From: Aliarcobacter cryaerophilus
GTDB taxonomy: Bacteria; Campylobacterota; Campylobacteria; Campylobacterales; Arcobacteraceae
DNA length: 64,000 nt
Reading direction: 5' to 3'
NCBI RefSeq assembly: GCF_014352935.1
Contig: NZ_CP060694.1
Coordinates: forward strand, 558,001-622,000
Part shown: in pieces, positions 41,597 to 50,632 of the stretch
How the letters are laid out: each line of letters begins with the position of its first letter
Position numbering within the stretch: position 1 is the stretch's first letter
Program-made: the position numbers and the translations under genes
The notes under the pieces: generated by a model
Told to the model about the DNA's origin: nothing
The model's database searches: none
What the model saw: only the letters and a program-made list of their open reading frames with translations

Positions 41597-42784
41597 TTAA
41601 CCCTTCAACATACTTAATGCTTTTTTTAGTGCAACAATAAGCTTATCTATATCTTCAAAATCATTGTAAAATGCAAGGCTTACTCTAATTGTTCCTTTTA
41701 TCCCAAGTTTTTTCATAATTGGTTGAGCACAATGATGACCAACTCTAAGCGCAACTTTTAATTTATCAAGAAGTATTGAAATATCATCATGCATAATACC
41801 TTTGAAGTTAAAGCTTCTAGTTCCACTACAATCTTTTAAATCGTTATAAAAAATTATATCAGGAAGTTTTTTTAACTCACTATCAAGATACTCTAAAAGC
41901 TCTTTTTTTCTACTTTGTATTGTTTCATATCCAATATTTTCAATATATTTTAAAGCCTCTTTAAAAGCAATCACACCAGCAATATTTTGTGTTCCCGCTT
42001 CAAATTTATAAGGTGAGTTCAAAAAAGTAGTTCCCTCTTTAAAATCAACACTATTTATAACTGCTCCACCTGTTTGATAAGGTCTAACACTTTCAAAAAA
42101 CTTCTCTTTTATATAAATAGCTCCAACTCCTGTTGGACCAAAAGTTTTATGTCCTGAGATTGCAAAAAAGTCACAATCAAGCTCTTGTACATCTATTTTA
42201 AAGCTACTTAAACTTTGAGCTCCATCAATCATTACTACACAACCATAATTATGAGCCATAGAGATTATTTTTTTAATATCATGAACTTTACCAAAAGCAT
42301 TTGTTACATGAGCAACACTTACAAAAGAGTTTGGATTCTTTTTCAAAATCTCTTCAAAATCTTCAAAATCAAAATCTAAGTTTTCGTTACATTTTACAAC
42401 TTCAAGACCAGAGTTTAAAAATCTTCCTTGCATATGCCAAGGTACAATATTTGCATGATGCTCTAAGCTTGAGATAATAACTGTTTTAAACATATATGCA
42501 AAAGATAAAGCTATGAAATTTATACTTTCAGTTACACCTTTTGTAAAAATTATCTCCTCTTTTTTATTTGCATTTATAAATTTTTGTAAAACTTCTCTTG
42601 TATTTTCGAACTCAGTTGTGGCATGAGAAGCATCTCCAAAACCACTTCTATGAGTGTTTGAACAGTATTTTGTATAGTATTCAACTGTTGCATCAATTAC
42701 ACTTTGTGGTTTTTGAGTTGTAGCTCCACTATCCAAATATACACTGTTTGAATTTGTAAAGTATGGAAAATCTTTTTTATACAT
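41597..42784 (-). CDS. sufS: Cysteine desulfurase SufS
   Basis: Pyridoxal-phosphate enzyme releasing sulfur from cysteine as persulfide. 395 residues: YLDSGATTQKPQSVID opening, PLP Lys in FFAISGHKTFGPTGVGAIYI, catalytic Cys in LRVGHHCAQPIMKKLG near the C terminus. It is one base after sufD, in a dense operon order sufB-C-D-S-E-T read on the minus strand. Confidence 0.96.
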   Translation of the reverse strand: MYKKDFPYFTNSNSVYLDSGATTQKPQSVIDATVEYYTKYCSNTHRSGFGDASHATTEFENTREVLQKFINANKKEEIIFTKGVTESINFIALSFAYMFKTVIISSLEHHANIVPWHMQGRFLNSGLEVVKCNENLDFDFEDFEEILKKNPNSFVSVAHVTNAFGKVHDIKKIISMAHNYGCVVMIDGAQSLSSFKIDVQELDCDFFAISGHKTFGPTGVGAIYIKEKFFESVRPYQTGGAVINSVDFKEGTTFLNSPYKFEAGTQNIAGVIAFKEALKYIENIGYETIQSRKKELLEYLDSELKKLPDIIFYNDLKDCSGTRSFNFKGIMHDDISILLDKLKVALRVGHHCAQPIMKKLGIKGTIRVSLAFYNDFEDIDKLIVALKKALSMLKG

Positions 42785-42785
42785 C

Positions 42786-43814
42786 TTATATAAAACTCTC
42801 TTTTTTGTACTCTTCTAAGAACTCTTTTATCTTTTCATCTTTTATACTATTTTTTATTGAGTTTTCAAAAGCTTCAAGTAGCATCTCATATGATTTCTCT
42901 TTGCTTATACCTCTTGCTTGAAGATATAAAAGCTGCTCTTTATTTAAAGTTCCTGTTGTTGTTCCATGGCTAGCTTCAAGTTCATCTATAAATATTTCAA
43001 GAAATGGTTGAGCAAAAATAACTGCATCATCACTTAGAAGTATTGAGTTACAGTTTTGGAAAGCTTTTGAATAAAGTCCAGTTTGTGTAACTATTGATCT
43101 GATTTTTACAACTGCTCGACTTTTATCAAGAAGTGAATTTTTATAATTTATATTACTTCTTGAGCTTTGATTGTTGTGAGTTGTTTTTACTAAAGTTGAA
43201 CTATTTGCACTATTTCTTAGTTTATTTAAACCATTTAACTCATAATTTACTTCTAAGCTGTCAATTTTATTTTCAAAACTATTTACACAAAATCCATCTC
43301 CAAACTCAAAGTTTGAGATTTTTAAATTTGATTTATCATCTTGTTTTGCTTTACAAGAGAAGATTAAAGAGTTAGAAATACTTATATCTTGAATTTTTAC
43401 ATATTCTAAAGATGAATTTTTTTCAACTTCTATAGTTCTATTTGCCAAAATTGTTGAGTTATTTAAGTTAGAAGTAAAAACTTCAATAACAGATGCTTTT
43501 ACGCCTTCTTTTACCTTTATTAAAAGATTATTTGTATATAGAGTTTCGCTATTTTTTAACTTATTTACAATAATTAAAGGCTTTTCTAAATCTTTTGATA
43601 TTGTTAAAACTCTTTTACTGTTATCAAAACTATTTGCTATAGAAAATAGTTTTGAATCATAAACTTCATCATCTTTTATAGATTCTAAATCAAGAGCAAA
43701 ATCTAAAGTTTTATGCTCTTTAAAATCAAAATCAAAAAGTGAAGTAAAATCTATCTTTAAAAACTCTTCTTCTTTTTTTTGTGGAAGATTTATGTTTAAA
43801 TTAGCTATTTGCAT
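42786..43814 (-). CDS. sufD: Fe-S assembly protein SufD
   Basis: 342 residues, a beta-helix partner of SufB and SufC. The C-terminal core is conserved: AVVKIRSIVTQTGLYSKAFQNCNSILLSDDA, ELEASHGTTTGTLNKEQLLYLQARGISKEKSYEMLLEAF, with the conserved His in ASHGTT that contributes to cluster assembly. The N-terminal part is divergent and shorter than in E. coli. Its start overlaps sufC by 14 bases. Confidence 0.93.
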   Translation of the reverse strand: MQIANLNINLPQKKEEEFLKIDFTSLFDFDFKEHKTLDFALDLESIKDDEVYDSKLFSIANSFDNSKRVLTISKDLEKPLIIVNKLKNSETLYTNNLLIKVKEGVKASVIEVFTSNLNNSTILANRTIEVEKNSSLEYVKIQDISISNSLIFSCKAKQDDKSNLKISNFEFGDGFCVNSFENKIDSLEVNYELNGLNKLRNSANSSTLVKTTHNNQSSRSNINYKNSLLDKSRAVVKIRSIVTQTGLYSKAFQNCNSILLSDDAVIFAQPFLEIFIDELEASHGTTTGTLNKEQLLYLQARGISKEKSYEMLLEAFENSIKNSIKDEKIKEFLEEYKKESFI

Positions 43815-44574
43815 TATTTATTCCTAATGCTTCAAAACCTTTCTCATCTAGTTCTAAAGCTAAACTATAATCTCCAGTTTTAGCTATTTTTCCATCACTT
43901 AAAATATGTACAAAATCTGGTTTTATAAGCTCTAAAAGTCTATCATAGTGAGTAATCATAAGAATAGATTTTTTTCCATCAAGCATTGAGTTTATAACAT
44001 TTGCAACAATTTTAATAGCATCAACATCAAGTCCACTATCTATCTCATCTAGCATTATTAAATCTGGATTTAGCATTAGAAGTTGTACAAGCTCGTTTCT
44101 TTTTTTCTCTCCACCACTAAAGCCATCATTTAAATCTCTTTGTAATAGTTTTCTATCAATATCAAATTTATTTGTCTCTTCTTTTACAAGTTTTAAAAAC
44201 TCCATTGCATCTAGTTCATCTTTACCTTCATATGCTCTTTTTGCGTTCATAGCAGTTCTTAAAAAATAGCTATTATTTACTCCAGCAACTTCTACAGGAC
44301 TTTGAAAACTCATAAAAATACCTTCATTTGCTCTAGTTGTTACATCCATTTGTAGCAAATCTTTCTTTTTAAATGTAACTTTACCACTAGTAACTTCACA
44401 GTCATAATGAGCAGCAAGTGTTTTAACTAAAGTAGATTTTCCAGCTCCATTTACACCCATTAAAGCGTGAATTTCACCCTCTTTAATCTCTAAATTTAAT
44501 CCTTTTAAAATCTCATTTCCATTTATATTAACTTTTAAATCTTCAATTTTTAATAATGTATTTTTTGTACTCAT
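43801..44574 (-). CDS. sufC: Fe-S assembly ATPase SufC
   Basis: ABC-type ATPase of the SufBCD scaffold. 257 residues: Walker A GVNGAGKST, SufC-specific signature region FSGGEKKRNELVQLLMLNPDLIMLDEIDSGLD, H-loop MITHYDR. It is 2 bases after sufB and overlaps sufD by 14 bases. ATP binding reshapes SufBD for cluster assembly. Confidence 0.96.
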   Translation of the reverse strand: MSTKNTLLKIEDLKVNINGNEILKGLNLEIKEGEIHALMGVNGAGKSTLVKTLAAHYDCEVTSGKVTFKKKDLLQMDVTTRANEGIFMSFQSPVEVAGVNNSYFLRTAMNAKRAYEGKDELDAMEFLKLVKEETNKFDIDRKLLQRDLNDGFSGGEKKRNELVQLLMLNPDLIMLDEIDSGLDVDAIKIVANVINSMLDGKKSILMITHYDRLLELIKPDFVHILSDGKIAKTGDYSLALELDEKGFEALGINNANS

Positions 44575-44576
44575 AA

Positions 44577-46013
44577 TTAACCCACACTTCCTTCTAATGA
44601 AATATTTAATAACTCTTTTGCTTCAGCAGCAAACTCCATTGGTAACTCTTTTAAAACCTCTTTACAAAAACCATTTACAATCATAGCAATTGCATCTTCT
44701 TCATCTATTCCTCTTTGGTTTAGATAAAATAGTTGTTCATCTGAAATTTTTGAAGTTGTTGCTTCATGCTCTATGTTTGCACTACTATTTCTAATCTCAT
44801 GATATGGATAAGTATGTGCTTGACATTTATGACCAATCAATAAAGAGTCACACTCTGAAATATTTCTTGCATTTACAGCATTTTTACCAACTCTAACTAA
44901 TCCTCTGTAGGCATTTATACCTTTCATAGCAGATATACCTTTTGATATAATTGTTGATTTTGTATTTTTACCCAAATGTATCATTTTTGTACCAGTATCT
45001 GCTTGTTGAGCTCTTGATGTTAATGCAACAGAGTAAAACTCTCCTACACTATTATCACCTTGTAAAACACATGATGGATATTTCCAAGTGATACTTGAAC
45101 CTGTTTCTACTTGTGTCCAAGATACTTTTGAGTTATCACCTTTACATAATGCTCTTTTTGTAACAAAATTTAAGATTCCACCTTTTCCAGTATCATCTCC
45201 TGGATACCAGTTTTGAATAGTTGAATATTTTATATGACCATTTTTAAGTGCAACTAATTCAACAACTGCTGCGTGAAGTTGTCTATCGTCTCTACTTGGA
45301 GCAGAACAGCCTTCATTATATGAAACATAGCTTCCTTCATCACAAATGATTAAAGTTCTTTCAAACTGTCCAGTATTTAAAGCATTTATTCTAAAATATG
45401 TTGATAACTCCATTGGGCATCTTGTATTTTTTGGAATATAAACAAAACTTCCATCTGTAAAAACAGCACTATTTAAACAGGCAAAATAGTTATCAGTTAC
45501 AGGAACAACGCTTGCTAAATACTCTTTTACAAGTTCTGGAAATCTATGTGCTGCTTCACTAATTGAGCAAAATATAATTCCTAGCTTTTCAAGCTCATCT
45601 TGATAAGTTGTTTTAATAGAAACTGAGTCAAAAACAGCATCAACAGCAACACCTGCAAGCATTTTTTGCTCTTCAAGTGGAATTCCTAGCTTTTCATAAG
45701 TTTTTAAAATCTCAGGATCAACTTCATCTAGAGAGTTTAAAGCTTTTTTTGGTGCTGAATAGTATGCATAATCTTGATAATCTATTTTTGGATATTCTAA
45801 ATTTGTCCATGTTGGTTCTTCCATTTTTAACCATTTTTCATATGCTTTTAATCTAAAATCTAGTAAAAATTGAGGTTCATCTTTTTTTGCACTAATTGCT
45901 CTTATAACATCTTCATTTAAACCTTTTGCAAAAGTGTCACTTTGAACTAAAGTTTCAAAACCTAATTTATAATCTGTGTTTATAATGTCATGTATTTGTT
46001 GATTTTCACTCAT
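44577..46013 (-). CDS. sufB: Fe-S assembly scaffold SufB
   Basis: 478 residues, the principal scaffold where the nascent cluster forms. Conserved stretches include [57 protein letters not shown], and the C-terminal [17 protein letters not shown] with the conserved cluster-associated Cys (about 400). It is the first gene of the operon. GGAGAAGTC lies just before the ATG. The 233-base spacer to nifU is shared with that divergent gene. Confidence 0.97.
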   Translation of the reverse strand: MSENQQIHDIINTDYKLGFETLVQSDTFAKGLNEDVIRAISAKKDEPQFLLDFRLKAYEKWLKMEEPTWTNLEYPKIDYQDYAYYSAPKKALNSLDEVDPEILKTYEKLGIPLEEQKMLAGVAVDAVFDSVSIKTTYQDELEKLGIIFCSISEAAHRFPELVKEYLASVVPVTDNYFACLNSAVFTDGSFVYIPKNTRCPMELSTYFRINALNTGQFERTLIICDEGSYVSYNEGCSAPSRDDRQLHAAVVELVALKNGHIKYSTIQNWYPGDDTGKGGILNFVTKRALCKGDNSKVSWTQVETGSSITWKYPSCVLQGDNSVGEFYSVALTSRAQQADTGTKMIHLGKNTKSTIISKGISAMKGINAYRGLVRVGKNAVNARNISECDSLLIGHKCQAHTYPYHEIRNSSANIEHEATTSKISDEQLFYLNQRGIDEEDAIAMIVNGFCKEVLKELPMEFAAEAKELLNISLEGSVG

Positions 46014-46246
46014 GACTTCTCCATAAAATTTATTTGTTTTAATTAAGACTAATATTGTCCGATTTGAATAATATCAAAATAAGTATATAATGTAAAGACA
46101 TAAATACTAATAAAGTAAAAGGAATTAGTAAAAAAAGTAATTTATTGCCTATTAAATCGTATTTAAAATTAAGATAAAATTTATCCTATTTTAAATAAAA
46201 TGCAAAAAAATTATTATAAAAATAAAAAAATATTATAAAGTATGGA

Positions 46247-47185
46247 ATGAAAATGAAAAATTATTCAAAAAAAATAGAGGAAAGAATTAACAATCCAAAG
46301 AATTTTGGAGAGATAACAAAAGAAGAGGCACGGAATTTAGGCTGTAAACTAGTTGTTGCAGACTTTGAATCAAATGGAAATGATACTTTAAGAGTATATT
46401 TTGCAATTACAAAAGATAAAATAGTTTTTAATGCAAAATTTAAATCATTTGCAACAGGTTTAATAGTTGCTCTAAATGATATGATGATTGAGTTATGTAT
46501 TGGAAAGAGTATTGAAAAAGTAGCAAATTTGTTTAAAACTGATGTTGAATTTGCTTTAAGAGATGAACCACAAATACCAGCTCTTAGTATTGAAGAGCTA
46601 CACAATAGTTTTTTAAATTTTGTGATACTAAAAAAAGTTGCATTAAATTCTGAAAAAAGAGATATGAACGATTTTGATGATGATTATATAGTTTGTGATT
46701 GTGCTAGAACAAATTTAAAAACTATAAAAGATGCTATCAAAAATTTTGATTTATTAACTATTGAAGATATAGGAAATGTTACAAAAGCTGGAATATTTTG
46801 TAAATCTTGTCAAAAAGAGGGTGGACTTGAAGAAAAAGAGATATATTTAAGTGATATTTTGGAACAAACAAGAGCGCAAATAGAAAATGAAAAACAAAAA
46901 GATGAGCCATCATATATTAATACAAGTTTTGAAGTTATGACAAAAGAGCAAAAAATAGAGTTGATAGAAGATGTTTTAGATGATGATGTAAGACCAATGC
47001 TTGTTATGGATGGTGGAAATATGGAGATTTTAGATATTGTAGAGTCACCTCCTCATCATGATTTATATATTAGATATTTAGGTGCTTGTAGTGGGTGTAG
47101 TTCTGGAAGTATGGGAACTTTATATGCAATTGAGTCTATTTTACAAAGTAAAGTAAATGAAAATATTAGAGTTTTACCAATTTAA
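46247..47185 (+). CDS. NifU-like three-domain Fe-S protein lacking scaffold cysteines
   Basis: 312 residues. Domain 1 (about 5-125) is homologous to IscU, but the three cluster-ligand positions are replaced: Asn43 (ESNGND for ESCGDA), Thr70 (SFATG for SFGCG) and Asn120 (LHNS for HCSV). Domain 2 (about 148-195) keeps the [2Fe-2S] cysteines Cys150, Cys152, Cys185, Cys188. Domain 3 (about 232-312) is Nfu-like with Cys281 and Cys284 in ACSGCSSG. It stands divergent from the complete suf operon, so SufB presumably supplies the scaffold and this protein acts as a cluster carrier. The IscU comparison uses family knowledge of NifU, not an alignment. Confidence 0.88.
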   Translation: MKMKNYSKKIEERINNPKNFGEITKEEARNLGCKLVVADFESNGNDTLRVYFAITKDKIVFNAKFKSFATGLIVALNDMMIELCIGKSIEKVANLFKTDVEFALRDEPQIPALSIEELHNSFLNFVILKKVALNSEKRDMNDFDDDYIVCDCARTNLKTIKDAIKNFDLLTIEDIGNVTKAGIFCKSCQKEGGLEEKEIYLSDILEQTRAQIENEKQKDEPSYINTSFEVMTKEQKIELIEDVLDDDVRPMLVMDGGNMEILDIVESPPHHDLYIRYLGACSGCSSGSMGTLYAIESILQSKVNENIRVLPI

Positions 47186-47238
47186 GATAAAAGATTAGTT
47201 ATTTTGATACAATAAAATAAACTTTTTTAGGAATATTT

Positions 47239-47862
47239 ATGTTTGCTATATATAACAATGGAACAGTAGGATTTAGAAGTACTAGTGACAATTTATATGC
47301 TTTGAAAAATGTTGAAGAGTTAGAGTCTGCTAGGTTTGAACCAAAAGAGGGATTGATTCAAAATTTTTCAAATGAATTAAATAAAGAGAAAAAAGATCAA
47401 TTCCTAAACTCTTATAAAAAAGTTGCTACTTTAGATACTCTGGAGCCAGTTTATAAAGCAAGAGATATTATGACTCATGATGTAATATATGCTAGAAATG
47501 ACTTAACAATTGAAGATATCTACTATTTAATAAAAGAGAAGAAAGTATCTCAAATTCCAATTACTGGTTTTGGTAAAAAAATTATTGGTATAGTAAATAA
47601 GAAGATAATTTTATCTTTACTTATGAATCATTTAGATGATACACAAGCTATTTTAAAAAGAAAAATTGATGATGTTTATTTGCCAGAAGTTTTAACAGCT
47701 GATCCAGATTCGGATGTTAGAGATGTTGTTAAAGTAATGCTTGATTTAAAACTAGATGCAATTCCAATAGTTGATGATAGTGATGTTTTAATGGGAATTA
47801 TATCAAAAACAGATATTTTAAAAGCTGTTGCAAACTTACCAAAACTTCAGCTTTGGTCTTAG
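47239..47862 (+). CDS. CBS-domain protein
   Basis: 207 residues. A variable N-terminal 70 residues precede two CBS domains: ARDIMTHDVIYARNDLTIEDIYYLIKEKKVSQIPITG (about 74-115) and LPEVLTADPDSDVRDVVKVMLDLKLDAIPIVDD (about 150-185). CBS pairs bind adenosyl nucleotides and regulate partners. No catalytic domain is attached. It begins 54 bases after the NifU-like gene and converges on the GGDEF gene with only 16 bases between stops and no clear terminator. Confidence 0.87.
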   Translation: MFAIYNNGTVGFRSTSDNLYALKNVEELESARFEPKEGLIQNFSNELNKEKKDQFLNSYKKVATLDTLEPVYKARDIMTHDVIYARNDLTIEDIYYLIKEKKVSQIPITGFGKKIIGIVNKKIILSLLMNHLDDTQAILKRKIDDVYLPEVLTADPDSDVRDVVKVMLDLKLDAIPIVDDSDVLMGIISKTDILKAVANLPKLQLWS

Positions 47863-47878
47863 TTAAGTTAGATTTTAT

Positions 47879-49132
47879 TTATAAAACTGTTCCATCATCA
47901 AAAATAACTTTATCTCTACCCTTATTTTTTGCTTCATAAAGTAGTTCATCAGCCTTTGTTTGAGCATCAACTATAGAGTTATAATTATTTCTAAAAGTAA
48001 CTCCAGCTGAAAAAGTAATATTTATTTTATGCTCTTTATATATAAAAGTACTATTTAAAAAAGCATTTTTAACTCTTTTTATATATCTTATTAGCTCTAT
48101 TTTATCTCTAAAGTTGATTAATGCCACAAACTCTTCTCCACCATAACGAGCTACAATATCCTCTTTTCTTGTAAGCTCTTTTAAAATTTTTGCAAAAGAT
48201 TTCAAAATTTCATCACCACATGCATGACCATATTTATCATTTATTTTTTTAAAGTGGTCAATATCGAAAAATACAACTGCAAAATTTGTTTCAAATATAA
48301 AAAACTGTTTTTCTGTTTTTTTTGCTTCAACTTCATAAGCTCTTCTATTTAAAACAGAAGTTAAAAAGTCATATAAATACTCCTCTTTTGTCATTTGAAG
48401 CTCTCTTTCAAGCTCTTCAATTTGCTTATTTAGCTGTTTAAATCTATCAATATTTGATGATAAAATTCTGTTATTTTCAAGTAAAGAGTCCTCAAGCTTA
48501 TAAATAGTATTAATCAATCTTTTTTGAACAGCTGTTAGCTCTCTTTTTGAAAAATCAGAAATTTCTAAAGATTCTAAATCTTCTTTTATTTTTTTTATAT
48601 CTTCATTTGAACTATTGCTATCATTTAATGTTTTATCGTAGTATCTGCTCATTAAAGATGTTAGTTTTATAATATCATTTGTTTTCTCTTTTAAAACTCT
48701 TCTATCGGCTTCTATCCTATTTTTTGCAAAATTTTTTATTTTTAAAATAGACTCTTTTGATGTTATTTGTATTGGATTTCTAAGACAATCAAGAATAAAA
48801 TCTTCAATCTCCTCTTTTAATTCAAAATTTACTGAAGGAGCTAAAAGATCACTAAAAGTACCTATTAGTGATTTTAATTCATCATTATTTGCTCTTTTTG
48901 ATAAAATAGGTATTATTTCAAAAATTGACTCACTACTTAGAACTTTTTTTTCATCATTTGTTAGATTTTTTAGAGCTTCGTTTAGTATGTTTACATCACT
49001 ATATTCAGTGTTGAAAATTTTTGCTTGTTCTTTAAACTCTAAAAAGTAGTTTTCAGGAGTTGTTGGTAGGTTCTTTTGTCTTAATTTCTCTAAAGTATTT
49101 TTAGTAATCTCTTTTAGATTTTCATTCATCAA
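47879..49132 (-). CDS. Diguanylate cyclase (GGDEF domain)
   Basis: 417 residues: an all-helical N-terminal region (1-230) beginning with LRQKNLPTTPENYFLEFKEQA, a coiled coil (about 205-250), then a GGDEF domain with the active site ARYGGEEF and metal-binding DIDHFKKINDKYGHACGD. The inhibitory I-site RxxD is intact (RKED, five residues before GGEEF), so product feedback is expected. No membrane segments, so it is cytoplasmic. Start at 49132 or the next Met codon (49129). It shares a compact palindromic promoter region with argH. Confidence 0.92.
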   Translation of the reverse strand: MMNENLKEITKNTLEKLRQKNLPTTPENYFLEFKEQAKIFNTEYSDVNILNEALKNLTNDEKKVLSSESIFEIIPILSKRANNDELKSLIGTFSDLLAPSVNFELKEEIEDFILDCLRNPIQITSKESILKIKNFAKNRIEADRRVLKEKTNDIIKLTSLMSRYYDKTLNDSNSSNEDIKKIKEDLESLEISDFSKRELTAVQKRLINTIYKLEDSLLENNRILSSNIDRFKQLNKQIEELERELQMTKEEYLYDFLTSVLNRRAYEVEAKKTEKQFFIFETNFAVVFFDIDHFKKINDKYGHACGDEILKSFAKILKELTRKEDIVARYGGEEFVALINFRDKIELIRYIKRVKNAFLNSTFIYKEHKINITFSAGVTFRNNYNSIVDAQTKADELLYEAKNKGRDKVIFDDGTVL

Positions 49133-49152
49133 AGTGCCTTAAGTTTTTTGAA

Positions 49153-49180
49153 AATATTATATCACTTATGATATAATATT
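49153..49180. promoter_or_regulatory. Divergent overlapping promoters of the GGDEF gene and argH in a palindrome
   Basis: AATATTATATCA (49153-49164) and TGATATAATATT (49169-49180) are a perfect 12-bp inverted repeat with a 4-base loop. Each arm carries TGATATAAT, an extended -10 box: plus strand TATAAT at 49172-49177 for argH (start 49206), minus strand TATAAT at 49161-49156 for the GGDEF gene (start 49132). Predicted starts lie about 20 bases from each gene. Confidence 0.75.
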
Positions 49181-49205
49181 TACTTAATCTTTAAAGGAAA
49201 ATTTT

Positions 49206-50597
49206 ATGCCAAATACAAATAATCAGATTTTAAAAAATACAAATTCAAAACTATTAGATATGTTTAATGCTTCTATAATGTTTGATAAAAAACTATATTC
49301 TCAAGATATTAAAGGCTCAATTGCACACTCTAAAATGTTGGCTTTACAAAATATTATTACAAATGATGAGCAAAAAAGTATCGAAAAAGGTCTTTTACAA
49401 GTTTTAGAAGAGATAAAAAGTGGTGAATTTGAATTCTCTTTAGAGTATGAAGATATTCATATGGCAGTTGAAAATAGACTTACTCAAATTATAGGAGAAG
49501 CTGGTAAAAAAGTTCATACAGCAAGAAGTAGAAATGACCAAGTTTGTACAGATTTTACACTTTATGTACAAGAAAAAACAAAATCTATTCAAAATCAAAT
49601 AAAAGAGTTAATATCTACTTTTGTTGAAATTGCTTCAAAACATACAACAACAATAATGCCAGGAATGACACATTTGCAACATGCACAACCAATTAATTTT
49701 GGTTTTCATATGATGGCATATGCAAATATGTTTAAAAGAGATTTTGAAAGATTTGAAAGCTCATATATAAGAAATAACTACTCTCCTCTTGGAAGTGCTG
49801 CAATGGCAGGAACTCCACACAATATTGATAGATTTAAAACAGCAGAACTTTTAGGATTTTTGGCTCCAACACAAAATGCTATGGATAGTGTTTCAAATAG
49901 AGATTTTGCTTTGGAATTGCTATTTAATATCTCTACAACAATGATGCATGTTAGTCGTATTTCAGAAGAGCTTATTTTATGGAGCTCTTATGAGTTTAGA
50001 TTTATTCAAATAAGTGATGAGTATGCAACAACAAGTTCTATTATGCCACAAAAGAAAAACCCTGATGTACCAGAACTTTTAAGAGGTAAAACTGGTCGTG
50101 TATATGGAAATTTAATCTCACTTTTAACAATTATGAAATCACTTCCACTAGCTTATAACAAAGATACACAAGAGGATAAAGAGGGAGTTTTTGATTCTGT
50201 TGAAACTATTGAAATCTCGCTTAATATTTTAAATGAAGTTATAAAAACTATGATTGTAAAAGAAGAAAATATGAAGAGTGCTTGTAAAATAGGGCATTTA
50301 ACAGCTACTGATTTGGCTGATTATTTGGTTGCAAAACAAAATATGCCATTTAGAACAGCTTACTATATTACAAAAGAGGTTGTTCAAAAAGCAAATAGTT
50401 TAAATAAAGATATAAGTGAGTTAAATATATCTGAGATTAGAAGTTCAACAAAAGAGCTTGAAAATATAGATGAAGAGATAGTTTCATACTTGAGTTTAGA
50501 AAACTCTATGAATAGTAGAAACTCATTTGGTGGAACATCTACAAAACAGACTGAAGTTCAAATTGATTATTTTAAAGAGTGGTTATCAAAGTCTTGA
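49206..50597 (+). CDS. argH: Argininosuccinate lyase
   Basis: Last step of arginine synthesis: splits argininosuccinate into arginine and fumarate. 463 residues of the fumarase superfamily: [37 protein letters not shown] and the signature [19 protein letters not shown], with the catalytic Ser of that flexible loop present. AAAGGAAAA precedes the ATG. A bidirectional terminator follows. Confidence 0.97.
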   Translation: MPNTNNQILKNTNSKLLDMFNASIMFDKKLYSQDIKGSIAHSKMLALQNIITNDEQKSIEKGLLQVLEEIKSGEFEFSLEYEDIHMAVENRLTQIIGEAGKKVHTARSRNDQVCTDFTLYVQEKTKSIQNQIKELISTFVEIASKHTTTIMPGMTHLQHAQPINFGFHMMAYANMFKRDFERFESSYIRNNYSPLGSAAMAGTPHNIDRFKTAELLGFLAPTQNAMDSVSNRDFALELLFNISTTMMHVSRISEELILWSSYEFRFIQISDEYATTSSIMPQKKNPDVPELLRGKTGRVYGNLISLLTIMKSLPLAYNKDTQEDKEGVFDSVETIEISLNILNEVIKTMIVKEENMKSACKIGHLTATDLADYLVAKQNMPFRTAYYITKEVVQKANSLNKDISELNISEIRSSTKELENIDEEIVSYLSLENSMNSRNSFGGTSTKQTEVQIDYFKEWLSKS

Positions 50598-50598
50598 T

Positions 50599-50630
50599 AA
50601 TAAAAATGTAGTTAATACTACATTTTTATT
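50599..50630. terminator. Bidirectional terminator between argH and uvrB
   Basis: AATAAAAATGTAG (50599-50611) and CTACATTTTTATT (50618-50630) are a perfect 13-bp inverted repeat with a 6-base loop, placed exactly between the stops of converging argH and uvrB. Confidence 0.88.
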
Positions 50631-50632
50631 AG

